Origin: an uncultured Clostridia bacterium | Lineage (GTDB): Bacteria > Bacillota > Clostridia > Oscillospirales > SIG627 | NCBI GenBank assembly: GCA_946645685.1 | Contig: CAMPCJ010000004.1 | Coordinates: forward strand, 1 to 49,475 | DNA length: 49,475 nt | Reading direction: 5' to 3' | Shown here: in pieces, positions 42,089 to 49,475 of the stretch | How the letters are laid out: the number at the start of each line of letters is the position of its first letter | How positions within the stretch are numbered: position 1 is the first letter of the stretch | Notes under the pieces: generated by a model | What the model was told of the DNA's origin: nothing | Seen by the model: the letters and a program-made list of their open reading frames with translations, nothing else | Databases searched by the model: none | Position numbers and translations under genes: made by a program

Positions 42089-43162
42089 TTGAAAAAACTC
42101 ACTTCCATCGTGCTGGCGCTCGCCATGCTTCTGTCCGCCGCTGCTCTCTTCGCTTCCTGCTCCAAAAAGGAAACGCTGGTGGTCTGTAACTGGGGCGAAT
42201 ACATTTCCGACGGTGAGGACGGCTATATGGACGTCGTCGCCGAATTTGAGAAAAAATTTGACTGCAAGGTGGAATACGTGGTGGCGGAGACCAATGAGAC
42301 CCTGTATTCCCTGATGAAGTCCGGCTCCGTTGCCTACGACGTGATCTTCCCCTCCGACTATATGGTGGAAAAGATGGCGAAGGAGGGTATGCTCGCCGAG
42401 ATCAACTTTGACAACATCCCCAATTACAAGAACATCCTTCCCGAATTCAAAGGGCTGGCGTACGACCCGGAGGAAAAGTATTCCGTGCCGTATTTCTGGG
42501 GCACCGTGGGCATCGTGTATAACGAAAAGCTCCTCACCCCCGAGGATCTGGCGACCGTGGAAAACGCCAAGGATTTCGAGATCCTCTGGTCGGAGAATTA
42601 TCCCAACCGCATTATGATGTTCAACAATCCCCGGGACGCCTTCGGCGTGGCGCTGAAGACCCTGGGCTATTCTCAGAACACCACCAGTGAAGCGGAGATC
42701 CGCCAGGCGGCCGCGAAACTGAAAGAACAGAAGTTCCTCTACTATATGGACGAATTCTTCACCGCCATGCCCAACGACTCCCTGGCGCTGGGCGTGTACT
42801 ACGCCGGCGACTACCTCACCGTCGCCGCGGAAAATGAGAATTTGAAATTTGTCATCCCGGAATGCGGCACCAACATCTTCAACGACGCCATGTGCATCCC
42901 CAAGAACGCTAGAAATCAGACCCTGGCGGAAAAGTTCATCAACTTTATGCTGGAGCCGGAGGTGGGACGCGATAACGCGGAATACCTGGGCTATTCCAGC
43001 CCCAACGCAGCAGCTCTCGAGATCATGGATGAAGAGATCAAGGACGATCCCGTGGCGTATCCCGAGCGCAAGGACAGCTGGGAAGCCTTCCGGGATCTGC
43101 CGGAAGAGACCAACGCGCTCATGCGCGACCTGTGGGCGGAGATCCTCACGGACAATAAATAA
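42089..43162 (+). CDS. potD: Polyamine-binding lipoprotein, TTG start
   Basis: The 357-residue substrate-binding protein has a lipoprotein signal (KKLTSIVLALAMLLSAAALFASC) and a two-lobed fold: VVCNWGEYIS at the N-terminus, PSDYMVEKMAKEGMLAEINFDNIPN, VPYFWGTVGIVYNEKLL and the polyamine-type C-terminal helices near NEINF-like FINFMLEPEVG. The start codon is TTG, needed to keep the signal peptide, with AAAGGAG nine bases upstream. A weak initiator could lower PotD relative to the permease genes, although binding proteins are usually made in excess. It closes the potABCD operon. Confidence 0.95.
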   Translation: MKKLTSIVLALAMLLSAAALFASCSKKETLVVCNWGEYISDGEDGYMDVVAEFEKKFDCKVEYVVAETNETLYSLMKSGSVAYDVIFPSDYMVEKMAKEGMLAEINFDNIPNYKNILPEFKGLAYDPEEKYSVPYFWGTVGIVYNEKLLTPEDLATVENAKDFEILWSENYPNRIMMFNNPRDAFGVALKTLGYSQNTTSEAEIRQAAAKLKEQKFLYYMDEFFTAMPNDSLALGVYYAGDYLTVAAENENLKFVIPECGTNIFNDAMCIPKNARNQTLAEKFINFMLEPEVGRDNAEYLGYSSPNAAALEIMDEEIKDDPVAYPERKDSWEAFRDLPEETNALMRDLWAEILTDNK

Positions 43163-43191
43163 AACGCGGCACGCGCCGTAAAGGAGATAAA

Positions 43192-45798
43192 ATGCAATAC
43201 ACCGGATTGAATGAACTGCGGGAAAAGTATCTTTCCTTTTTTGAATCCAAAGGGCACCTGCGCCTGCCCTCCTTCCCTCTGGTGCCCCGGGGGGATAAAT
43301 CGCTGCTTCTCATCAACAGCGGTATGGCGCCCATGAAGAAGTATTTCACCGGGGAGGAGGAGCCGCCCCGCCGCCGTGTCACCACCTGCCAGAAGTGCAT
43401 CCGCACCCCCGACCTGGAACGGGTGGGTCACACCGCCCGCCACGGCACCTTCTTTGAAATGCTGGGAAATTTCTCCTTCGGGGATTATTTCAAGAACGAG
43501 GCGATCCCGTGGGCGTGGGAATTTCTCACCCAAACGCTGGAGATCCCCGCCTCCCTTCTGTGGCCCAGCATCTATGAGAAGGACGAGGAGGCGTTTCACA
43601 TCTGGCACGACGTGATCGGCGTGCCGGCGGAAAAGATCGTCCGCCTGGGCAAGGAGGATAACTTCTGGGAGCACGGCTCCGGCCCCTGCGGGCCCTGCAG
43701 CGAGATCTACTTTGACCGGGGCGAAAAATACGGCTGCGGCAAGCCCGACTGTAAGCCCGGCTGCGACTGCGACCGGTATATGGAGATCTGGAACAACGTG
43801 TTTTCCCAGTTCAACAACGACGGCAAGGGCAACTACACGGAGCTTGCGCAGAAGAACATCGATACCGGTATGGGTCTGGAGCGCCTGGCGTGCGTGATGC
43901 AGGGCGTGGACAATATGTTCGAGGTGGACACCATCCGCAAGGTGCTGGACACGGTGTGTGCCCTGTCCGGCAAGACCTACGGCGCCGGCGGGGACACGGA
44001 CGTCTCCATCCGCATCATCACCGACCACATCCGCTCCGCCACCTTTATGATCTCCGACGGCGTGACCCCCTCCAACGAGGGACGGGGCTACGTCCTGCGC
44101 CGCATCCTGCGCCGCGCCATCCGCCACGGGAAGCTGCTGGGCATCAACGGCGCCTTCCTGACGGGGCTGGTGGACGTGGTCATTGACTCCTGCGAAGCCG
44201 GCTATCCCGAGCTGCGTCAGAAGGAGGATTACATCAAAAAGATCATCTCCCTGGAAGAAGACCGCTTCAACGAAACGTTGGACGCCGGACTTTCCATCCT
44301 TTCCCAGATGATGGAAAAAATCACCGGCGAGGGCGGGAAGACCCTGTCCGGTCAGGATGCCTTTAAGCTCTACGATACCTTCGGCTTTCCGGTGGATCTC
44401 ACCCGGGAGCTTGTCCGGGAAAAGGGACTTGAGATCGACGAAGACGGCTTTGCCGCTTTGATGAAGGCGCAGCGGGAGCGCGCCCGCGCCGCCCGCGCCA
44501 ATATTTCCGGCTGGTCGGACGCCGCCAAGACCGCGGTTTCCCACCTGGCGCCCACCGTGTTCACCGGCTATGAAAAAGACGCCGGCGAAGCCACCGTCCT
44601 TGCCGTGTTCGGCGAGGAAGGGGAAGTGGACTGCCTTTCCGAGGGAGAGGGCGCCGTGGTGCTGGACACCACCCCCTTCTACGGGGAAAGCGGCGGTCAG
44701 GTGGGCGACGTTGGCATCCTGGAAAGCGACAAGGGCGCCCTGTCCGTTTTGGATACCAAAAAATCCGGCGGCGTGTTCCTGCACTCCGTCCGGGTGGAAA
44801 ACGGCTCCGTCTCCAAGGGAGACAAGCTCTTCTGCCGGGTGGACGCGGAACGGCGGGACGCCATTCGCCGCAACCACTCCGCCGCGCACCTGCTTCAGGC
44901 GGCGCTGCGTGCCGTTTTGGGCGATCACGTGGAGCAGGCGGGCAGCTTTGTGGACGAAAACCGCTTCCGCTTTGATTTCAAGCATTTCCAGGCCATGACC
45001 GGGGAGGAGATACGCGCCGTGGAGGATCTGATGAACCGCAAGATCCTGCAGGCGCTTCCCGTGACCACCGACGTGATGAGCGCCGAGGAAGCCAAAAAGA
45101 CCGGCGCCATGGCGCTGTTCGGGGAAAAGTACGGCGACAAGGTGCGCGTGGTGACCATGGGCGATTTTTCCAAGGAACTGTGCGGCGGTACCCACGTGTC
45201 CAATACCGCCAACGTGGGGCTTGCCCGCATCACCGGTGAGGGCGGCGTCGCGGCGGGCATCCGCCGGATCGAAGGCGTCACCGGCAGCGGCGTCCTGCGC
45301 CTTCTGGCACAGCGGGAAGCGGTGCTGGAGGAGAGCGCGTCCCTGCTCAAGACCCGTCCCGACGGCGTGCCGGAAAAGGTGAAGGCGCTGCAGAAGGAAC
45401 TGAAAGAGACCAAAGCCGCCGCGGAAGAGCTGGGCGCTAAGCTCGCCGCCGCCGGCATCGGGGAGATCCTCTCCTCCGGCACGCAAAAAGGCGGCTTGAA
45501 CCTCATCTTCCGCACCCTGGAAGGGGACGTGGATCCCCGGGCTATGGGCGACCTCATCCGGGAAAAGGATCCCACGGCTGTTGCCGTCCTGGCGCAGGTC
45601 TCCGACGGGAAGATCCGCTTCCACGCCGTGTGCGGTGCCGAGGCGGTCAAAGGGGGCGCCCACGCGGGCAACGTCTTGAAAGCCATCTCCCCCATCGTGG
45701 GCGGCGGCGGCGGCGGACGGCCCGATTCCGCCCAGTCCGGCGGCAAGCTTCCGGAAAAACTGCCGGAGGCGGAGAAAGCGTTCTACGAACTGTTTTAA
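43192..45798 (+). CDS. alaS: Alanyl-tRNA synthetase
   Basis: AlaRS charges tRNA-Ala. The 868-residue protein has the class II catalytic domain (NSGMAPMKKYFTGEEEPP, TFFEMLGNFSFGDYFK, GMGLERLACVMQG), the tRNA-recognition helices, an editing domain with the zinc-binding NHSAAHLLQAALR and ELCGGTHVSNT motifs, and a C-terminal glycine-rich C-Ala domain (IVGGGGGGRPDSAQSGGK). The length is normal. AAAGGAG lies before the ATG and the potD stop is 29 bases upstream; no T-box is visible in that gap. The genes hinT-like, holA and an RNase M5-like gene follow closely, probably one operon. Confidence 0.98.
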   Translation: MQYTGLNELREKYLSFFESKGHLRLPSFPLVPRGDKSLLLINSGMAPMKKYFTGEEEPPRRRVTTCQKCIRTPDLERVGHTARHGTFFEMLGNFSFGDYFKNEAIPWAWEFLTQTLEIPASLLWPSIYEKDEEAFHIWHDVIGVPAEKIVRLGKEDNFWEHGSGPCGPCSEIYFDRGEKYGCGKPDCKPGCDCDRYMEIWNNVFSQFNNDGKGNYTELAQKNIDTGMGLERLACVMQGVDNMFEVDTIRKVLDTVCALSGKTYGAGGDTDVSIRIITDHIRSATFMISDGVTPSNEGRGYVLRRILRRAIRHGKLLGINGAFLTGLVDVVIDSCEAGYPELRQKEDYIKKIISLEEDRFNETLDAGLSILSQMMEKITGEGGKTLSGQDAFKLYDTFGFPVDLTRELVREKGLEIDEDGFAALMKAQRERARAARANISGWSDAAKTAVSHLAPTVFTGYEKDAGEATVLAVFGEEGEVDCLSEGEGAVVLDTTPFYGESGGQVGDVGILESDKGALSVLDTKKSGGVFLHSVRVENGSVSKGDKLFCRVDAERRDAIRRNHSAAHLLQAALRAVLGDHVEQAGSFVDENRFRFDFKHFQAMTGEEIRAVEDLMNRKILQALPVTTDVMSAEEAKKTGAMALFGEKYGDKVRVVTMGDFSKELCGGTHVSNTANVGLARITGEGGVAAGIRRIEGVTGSGVLRLLAQREAVLEESASLLKTRPDGVPEKVKALQKELKETKAAAEELGAKLAAAGIGEILSSGTQKGGLNLIFRTLEGDVDPRAMGDLIREKDPTAVAVLAQVSDGKIRFHAVCGAEAVKGGAHAGNVLKAISPIVGGGGGGRPDSAQSGGKLPEKLPEAEKAFYELF

Positions 45799-45808
45799 GG
45801 AGAAAAAT

Positions 45809-46147
45809 ATGGATTGTCTCTTTTGTGCCATCAAAGACGGTCAGATCCCCTCGCAGAAGGTCTACGAGGACGAGTACGTGTACGCCTTCCGGGACATCAA
45901 TCCCCAGGCGCCCGTCCATGTCCTGGTGATCCCCAAGACCCACATCCCCTCCGCTGACGCCGTCACGGAGGAAAACGCCCCCCTGGTGGCGAAGGTTTTC
46001 TGCGCCATCCCCAAGATCGCCGCGGCGGAGGGCTTGACCAACGGCTACCGGCTGATCTCCAACGTGGGGAAGGACGGCTGTCAGACCGTGCCCCATCTCC
46101 ACGTCCACCTTTTGGGCGGGATGAAGCTCACGGAGAAGATGAACTGA
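45809..46147 (+). CDS. HIT-family nucleotide-binding protein (HinT-like)
   Basis: The 112-residue protein hydrolyses nucleoside phosphoramidates or related adenylates in members studied. The histidine triad motif is VPHLHVHLLGG (HxHxH) near residue 95, and the N-terminal CLFCAIKDGQIPSQKVYEDEYVYAFRDINPQAPVH is characteristic. Histidine triad proteins act on aminoacyl-adenylates, so a position next to alaS is suggestive but not proof. AAGGAG precedes the ATG and holA begins one base after the stop. Confidence 0.95.
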   Translation: MDCLFCAIKDGQIPSQKVYEDEYVYAFRDINPQAPVHVLVIPKTHIPSADAVTEENAPLVAKVFCAIPKIAAAEGLTNGYRLISNVGKDGCQTVPHLHVHLLGGMKLTEKMN

Positions 46148-46148
46148 C

Positions 46149-47204
46149 GTGAAGCAGTACCAGCCTCCCTTCGGGATCCGCCCCGCGGCGCTGAAAGCCC
46201 GCTTGAAAGACGCCCCTTCCGGCGCCTTCCTGTTCTGCGGCCCCGAGGAGATGCTCAAGCGCTTCTATCTGGACAAATTCATCGATCTGATCGAAAAGGA
46301 GGGCATGGCGGACTTCAATTTGGTGCGCCTGGACTTTTCCGATACCGCCACCCTGGACGATCTGGATCGGGAAACGGCGGTTCTCCCCGTTATGGCGTCT
46401 CATCGGATGATCCTTTGCCGCTCCCTCCCCGTGAAGGATCTGAAAGCCCAGGACGCCCAGCGCCTGGCGGATCTGGGCAAAAACCTCCCCGAGGGCATCA
46501 TCCTCATCGTCTATCTGGAGGAAGAGGAACTGCCCGCCGATAAGCGCACCATGGGGAAAAAGACCGTGGCGCTCCTGAAGGACAGTTGGACGGTCTGCTT
46601 CTTCCCCCTGCAAGAGGAGAGCGTCCTCATTCCCTGGGCAAAGAAGATCCTCGCCCGGGACGGACTGACCATTTCGGATCGCCCTTTGAGAACGCTCATC
46701 CGCCTGTGCGACGGCAGGATGGCGACCATGCGGGGCGAGCTGGAAAAGCTGGCGTGCTATTGCCTGGCAAAGGGAGAGACGGCTGTCACGGACGACCACG
46801 TTTCCCTCTTCGCCCGGGACAGCCGGGAGTTTCCGGCTTATGAATTGTGCGACGCCGTTTTGAACGGCGCCCTGCGCCCCGCGGAGACGTATTATCAGAA
46901 TCTCGTCCGGCAAAAGATCGACCCCTTGATCCTTTCCGCCGCCCTGTCCCGCCTGTTCACCAACTGCCTGTTGATCCAGGAGGGCGCGGACGAGCGGACG
47001 GTGGCTTCCGTCACCGGGCTGGGGGACTGGCAGTACCGGCAGTACAGCCGCGCCCTCTACGGCAAAAAAAAGGAAAACGTCTCCCGGGCGCTCTCCGTGA
47101 TCGCCTCGCTGGATCACGCGCTGAAAAACAGCGCCGTGGATCACGACCTTCTGTGTGAAAAAGCGGTCATCACCGTCACCCGCCTCATGGGAGAAAAAGC
47201 GTGA
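46149..47204 (+). CDS. holA: DNA polymerase III delta subunit (clamp loader)
   Basis: HolA is the delta subunit that opens the beta clamp within the clamp-loader complex at replication. The 351-residue protein has an AAA+-like fold with the N-terminal segment GAFLFCGPEEMLKRFYLDKFIDL, the second-strand region ELPADKRTMGKKTVALL and the C-terminal RQKIDPLILSAALSRLFTNC typical of the delta family. There is no Walker A, as expected for delta. The start is GTG at 46149. Its stop overlaps the next GTG start (GTGA), a mark of translational coupling. Confidence 0.92.
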   Translation: MKQYQPPFGIRPAALKARLKDAPSGAFLFCGPEEMLKRFYLDKFIDLIEKEGMADFNLVRLDFSDTATLDDLDRETAVLPVMASHRMILCRSLPVKDLKAQDAQRLADLGKNLPEGIILIVYLEEEELPADKRTMGKKTVALLKDSWTVCFFPLQEESVLIPWAKKILARDGLTISDRPLRTLIRLCDGRMATMRGELEKLACYCLAKGETAVTDDHVSLFARDSREFPAYELCDAVLNGALRPAETYYQNLVRQKIDPLILSAALSRLFTNCLLIQEGADERTVASVTGLGDWQYRQYSRALYGKKKENVSRALSVIASLDHALKNSAVDHDLLCEKAVITVTRLMGEKA

Positions 47205-47758
47205 AGCCCCGCTGTAAAGGCGTGGTGGTGGTGGAAGGGAAGTACGATAAGATCCGCCTCTCTTCCGTTCTGGACGCCCGCATCCTTACCACCGAAGGCT
47301 TCGGTGTGTTCAAGGACGGGGAAAAGCGGGCGCTCCTCACCCGCCTTGCCCGCTCCCCCGGTTTGATTTTGCTGTTGGATCCCGACGGCGCCGGGCAGGT
47401 CATCCGCTCCTTCCTGCATAACCTGACGGGGGGCAAGGGCGTCACCGATCTGTACGCCCCGCCCCGTCCCGGAAAAGAAAAGCGGAAAGCCGCTCCGGGC
47501 AAGGAAGGCATTCTGGGCGTGGAGGGAATGGACAACGCCACCCTGCTCTCCCTCTTTGAAAAGGCAAATCTTCTGGAAAACACCCCCGCCGCTCCGGCGC
47601 CCCGTTATACCAAAGGCGACCTGTACCGCCTGGGCTACTCCGGCGGCACGGACAGCCGCTCTCGCCGCCTCGCCGTTCTGGCGGCAAACGATTTGCCTCT
47701 CACCCTGTCCGCCAACGCGTTTTTGGACGTGGTCAATCTATTGGAGGTCGTTTTATGA
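47201..47758 (+). CDS. RNase M5-like Toprim protein (DUF4093-type C-terminus)
   Basis: The 185-residue protein has a Toprim domain (VVVVEGKYDKIRL with its glutamate, LILLLDPDGAGQVIR with the DxD) and the IL-GVEGMDN segment that corresponds to GVEH in RNase M5, the nuclease that matures 5S rRNA. The C-terminal part (about 115-185, YTKGDLYRLGYSGGTDSRSRRLAVLAANDLPL) looks like a DUF4093 domain. It begins with GTG overlapping the holA stop. rnmV usually lies next to ksgA in Bacillus; here it lies next to holA. Other Toprim functions are possible. Confidence 0.82.
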   Translation: MKPRCKGVVVVEGKYDKIRLSSVLDARILTTEGFGVFKDGEKRALLTRLARSPGLILLLDPDGAGQVIRSFLHNLTGGKGVTDLYAPPRPGKEKRKAAPGKEGILGVEGMDNATLLSLFEKANLLENTPAAPAPRYTKGDLYRLGYSGGTDSRSRRLAVLAANDLPLTLSANAFLDVVNLLEVVL

Positions 47759-47976
47759 AACTTCGTTTTACCGGTTGGCTCCTGTTTGCTCTCACCGCCC
47801 TCGCCGTGTCCGTTTTGTGCCTGTTGCGCCTGTTCACCGCCTCCGCCTGGGTCGGCTTGATCGGCGTTACGGCGGCGCTTTCCGTAGGCTATTTCCGCCA
47901 CGCCGACAAAAAACTGCGCCAAACCGCAAACGAAGCGGCGCGGCAGCTGGAACAGGACGAAAAAAAGGAAGACTGA
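47755..47976 (+). CDS. Small membrane protein with two TM helices
   Basis: The 73-residue protein has two TM helices (residues 6-28, TGWLLFALTALAVSVLCLLRLF, and 33-46, WVGLIGVTAALSVGYF) and a charged cytoplasmic tail (KKLRQTANEAARQLEQDEKKED). It overlaps the end of the RNase M5-like gene by four bases (ATGA), so it is a translated member of the operon. I do not recognise a family. Confidence 0.75.
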   Translation: MKLRFTGWLLFALTALAVSVLCLLRLFTASAWVGLIGVTAALSVGYFRHADKKLRQTANEAARQLEQDEKKED

Positions 47977-47985
47977 TCTCCTTCC

Positions 47986-48014
47986 TTGACGGAACACGTC
48001 GTTTCCGCTACAAT
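47986..48014 (+). promoter_or_regulatory. Sigma-A promoter of the following membrane-protein gene
   Basis: TTGACG (47986-47991) and TACAAT (48009-48014) are separated by 17 bases. A small hairpin (AAGGGGA with TCCCCTT, 48021-48041) lies in the leader. Confidence 0.7.
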
Positions 48015-48064
48015 GAAAGCAAGGGGAGACCGGTTCCCCTTTGAGATGATGAATGGAGAATGAT

Positions 48065-49018
48065 ATGGAAAATTTTGAACAAGCCAAGATCAGCAGTGCC
48101 ATGACGGAAGAAAGTCGCCTTTCTCCCGCCTCCCTCCTGCCCCTGGCGCAAAGCGACAAGCGCGCCGCGGAGACCCGCTCCCTGGCGGTGCTTCTGGCGA
48201 CCACCGCCATCGTCTTTTTGGCGTGGGCGTCCGGCGTGACCAAGGAATTGGGGGTCATGGTCGTTCACATCGTCAACGCCATCCTCTTCTTCTCCGCCGC
48301 CTACGTGCTGCGGGGCGCCCGCCGGAAGCGGGAGATCGCCTCCCTTTCCGTGGCGACGCTGGAGGATGCCGCCCGCCTTGCGCCGGAGAAGATCCGCCGG
48401 GATCTGGTGCAGAAGCTCTTTGCCGACCATCTGCGCCGCGGCGCGAAAGCACATATCGGCTTGAAGCGCGGCGCCCGTCCCTATACCCCCCAGGAAAAAC
48501 CCGGCTGGAAAAGCGTGGACTACGTCCGGCTGATGGATCTTGCCGCCACCCGGAAAAAGAACCGGGGGGACAGAGCCGCCTTTTTGTATCGGATGGCGGT
48601 CTTCGCCGGCTCCTGCTTTGTGGGTCGCTTTCTCATCAGCGCGTTTCAGCGGGTCGTCATCGTGCGCGTCCCCGCTCTGAAAGAGTGGGTGAACATTCAC
48701 GGTCAGCGTTACGCCGCTCTCATGGGGCTGGCGCTTCTCGTCCTCGCCTTCTGTATGACATATCTTTTGATGCGCCGCTATTGGCTCTCCCTCACCGAGA
48801 TCTATTCTTACGGCGTGGACTGCGAAAGGGACTCCTTCTGGGCGGTTTGGAACGAAGCGGATCACCTCCACGCCCTGATGGGCAAGAGCGAGTCCGACCA
48901 AAAGGACGAAGGCTCCTCCACCGGCTCCCGCCGCCGTCACCGTGGCGGCAGAGGCAAGAAGAAGCCCGCTCCCGCCGCTTCCGCCCCCGCAAAGCCCGCC
49001 TCTCCCGACGGAAAGTAA
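48065..49018 (+). CDS. Four-TM membrane protein with basic C-terminal tail
   Basis: The 317-residue protein has four TM helices as two pairs: about residues 38-80 (SLAVLLATTAIVFLAWASG, MVVHIVNAILFFSAAYVL) and 175-240 (AAFLYRMAVFAGSCFVGRFLI, AALMGLALLVLAFCMTYLLM), with a basic helical loop between (RRKREIASLSVATLEDAARL, then RRDLVQKLFADHLRRG). It ends in a lysine-, arginine- and alanine-rich tail (SRRRHRGGRGKKKPAPAAS) that could bind nucleic acid or the acidic membrane surface. The ATG at 48065 has GGAG 6 bases upstream; the track's 48053 is the alternative. I do not recognise a family. Confidence 0.7.
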   Translation: MENFEQAKISSAMTEESRLSPASLLPLAQSDKRAAETRSLAVLLATTAIVFLAWASGVTKELGVMVVHIVNAILFFSAAYVLRGARRKREIASLSVATLEDAARLAPEKIRRDLVQKLFADHLRRGAKAHIGLKRGARPYTPQEKPGWKSVDYVRLMDLAATRKKNRGDRAAFLYRMAVFAGSCFVGRFLISAFQRVVIVRVPALKEWVNIHGQRYAALMGLALLVLAFCMTYLLMRRYWLSLTEIYSYGVDCERDSFWAVWNEADHLHALMGKSESDQKDEGSSTGSRRRHRGGRGKKKPAPAASAPAKPASPDGK

Positions 49019-49029
49019 AAATCGAACAA

Positions 49030-49071
49030 CATAGAAAAAAGCACTTGCTTTCGCAAGTGCTTTTTTCTATG
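49030..49071. terminator. Bidirectional terminator between the membrane protein and DUF4177 genes
   Basis: CATAGAAAAAAGCACTTGC pairs over 19 bases with its complement around a TTTC loop, with six A and six T inside the stem. Confidence 0.9.
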
Positions 49072-49084
49072 CCACATCGTTCTA

Positions 49085-49348
49085 TCAACGCATGTCGAGC
49101 CGTTCAAAAACCAGCGTCGCCTGAATGCGGTCGCCGCCGCCGAAGCCCTTGCTGCCTCCGTTGGAGGTGGACATGGTGTGCAGTCTGTACCCCTTGGCAG
49201 CCTGCTCGTTGATGACCTGCTCCAGATCCGTCAGATTGCCGGAGCCGGTGCCGAAGAATTTTTCCTTGAGAGTGACCTGCATCACCACGTAAGGAAGGTT
49301 TTGCCCGGAGGCAGTGGAAAAACGGGAAGAATCGTTCCAGTTCGCCAT
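49085..49348 (-). CDS. DUF4177-family protein
   Basis: The 87-residue protein has the DUF4177 pattern: YVVMQVTLKEKFFGTGSGNLTDLEQVINEQAAKGYRLHTMSTS, then a glycine-rich turn and the strand ATLVFERLD. Members are small alpha/beta proteins of unknown function in Bacillota. AAGGAG lies 9 bases before the ATG at 49348. It converges on the preceding gene across a shared terminator and has its own promoter. Confidence 0.85.
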   Translation of the reverse strand: MANWNDSSRFSTASGQNLPYVVMQVTLKEKFFGTGSGNLTDLEQVINEQAAKGYRLHTMSTSNGGSKGFGGGDRIQATLVFERLDMR

Positions 49349-49401
49349 AGTATCGTACTCCTTGCTTTGTGTCGTCAGAGAAAGCGTTCCTCTGCAAAAA
49401 C

Positions 49402-49431
49402 AGTATACGGCTTTCCGTCCCGTTCCGTCAA
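49402..49431 (-). promoter_or_regulatory. Sigma-A promoter of the DUF4177 gene
   Basis: On the minus strand TTGACG (49431-49426) and TATACT (49407-49402) are separated by 18 bases. Confidence 0.65.
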
Positions 49432-49459
49432 GACCTTAGATGCCTCTCCAACACAAAAG

Positions 49460-49475
49460 CACCCCTTTTGGGGTG
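49460..49475. terminator. Hairpin at the window edge, probably a terminator
   Basis: CACCCC-TTTT-GGGGTG with an A4 run before it reaches the last base, so any T-tract lies outside. It probably ends a gene beyond the window. Confidence 0.5.

Noticed and set aside
43163-43191. T-box or alanine-responsive leader before alaS
   Set aside because: The gap is only 29 bases and has no room for a T-box; only a 4-bp stem is possible.
42991-45834. 947-residue antisense ORF over alaS
   Set aside because: It is the complement of alaS, rich in His, Gly and Val, with no recognised motif; GC-rich third positions suppress stop codons on the opposite strand.

Overview
The window looks like a chromosomal piece of a GC-rich, endospore-forming member of the Bacillota, class Clostridia (probably a gut Oscillospirales- or Christensenellales-type lineage; the exact family is inference). 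The reasons are the spoIVB-spo0A pair, the Gram-positive SD-led genes with frequent ATGA or GTGA overlaps, A-T-flanked intrinsic terminators, and families typical of Clostridia (DUF6273, YitT, DUF624, zinc-ribbon MscL, AsnB/MBOAT envelope clusters). I see no tRNA, rRNA, insertion sequence, phage gene or CRISPR array. Coding density is very high: the longest stretch without a gene is about 266 bases (8279-8544, upstream of spo0A), and it is annotated. Long antisense ORFs in the track come from GC-rich third codon positions.

Layout. 1-6.4 kb: a WYL regulator translationally coupled to a secreted cohesin-like protein cut by the window edge, galactokinase, 6-phosphofructokinase, a PAS-like protein, a Sel1-repeat protein, and cysE with a GIY-YIG protein. 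6.5-12 kb: a DUF6273 membrane protein, then spo0A and spoIVB in their classical order with a terminator, a Spo0A-box match and a sigma-A promoter between them and a sigma-G-like promoter in front of spoIVB, then a small membrane protein and an HtrA protease. 12.1-17.4 kb: a degenerate macro-domain fusion protein behind a structured leader, then lgt-folD and two tandem trigger-factor-like lipoproteins. 17.4-23.5 kb: a LysR regulator divergent from a YitT protein, mscL, and on the minus strand ligA followed by two membrane proteins.

23.7-32.2 kb is the most system-like region: one plus-strand operon encoding a DltA-like adenylation enzyme, a carrier protein, an MBOAT acyltransferase, an SGNH/DltD-like protein with GDC in place of GDS, a glutamine-dependent asparagine synthetase homologue, a membrane-anchored Ig-like/transglutaminase protein and a lipoprotein. 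I infer a cell-envelope aminoacylation or amidation system.

32.3-38.8 kb (minus strand): an HD-GYP protein with a membrane-embedded N-terminus, then an operon whose promoter suggests a leaderless first gene, with two cyclophilins, ribF and a D,D-carypeptidase-like protein in which all three active-site motifs appear lost. 39-43.2 kb: potABCD polyamine uptake, with a second TOBE unit in PotA. 43.2-49.4 kb: alaS, a HIT protein, a DNA polymerase III delta subunit, an RNase M5-like Toprim protein and small membrane proteins, and finally a DUF4177 protein on the minus strand.
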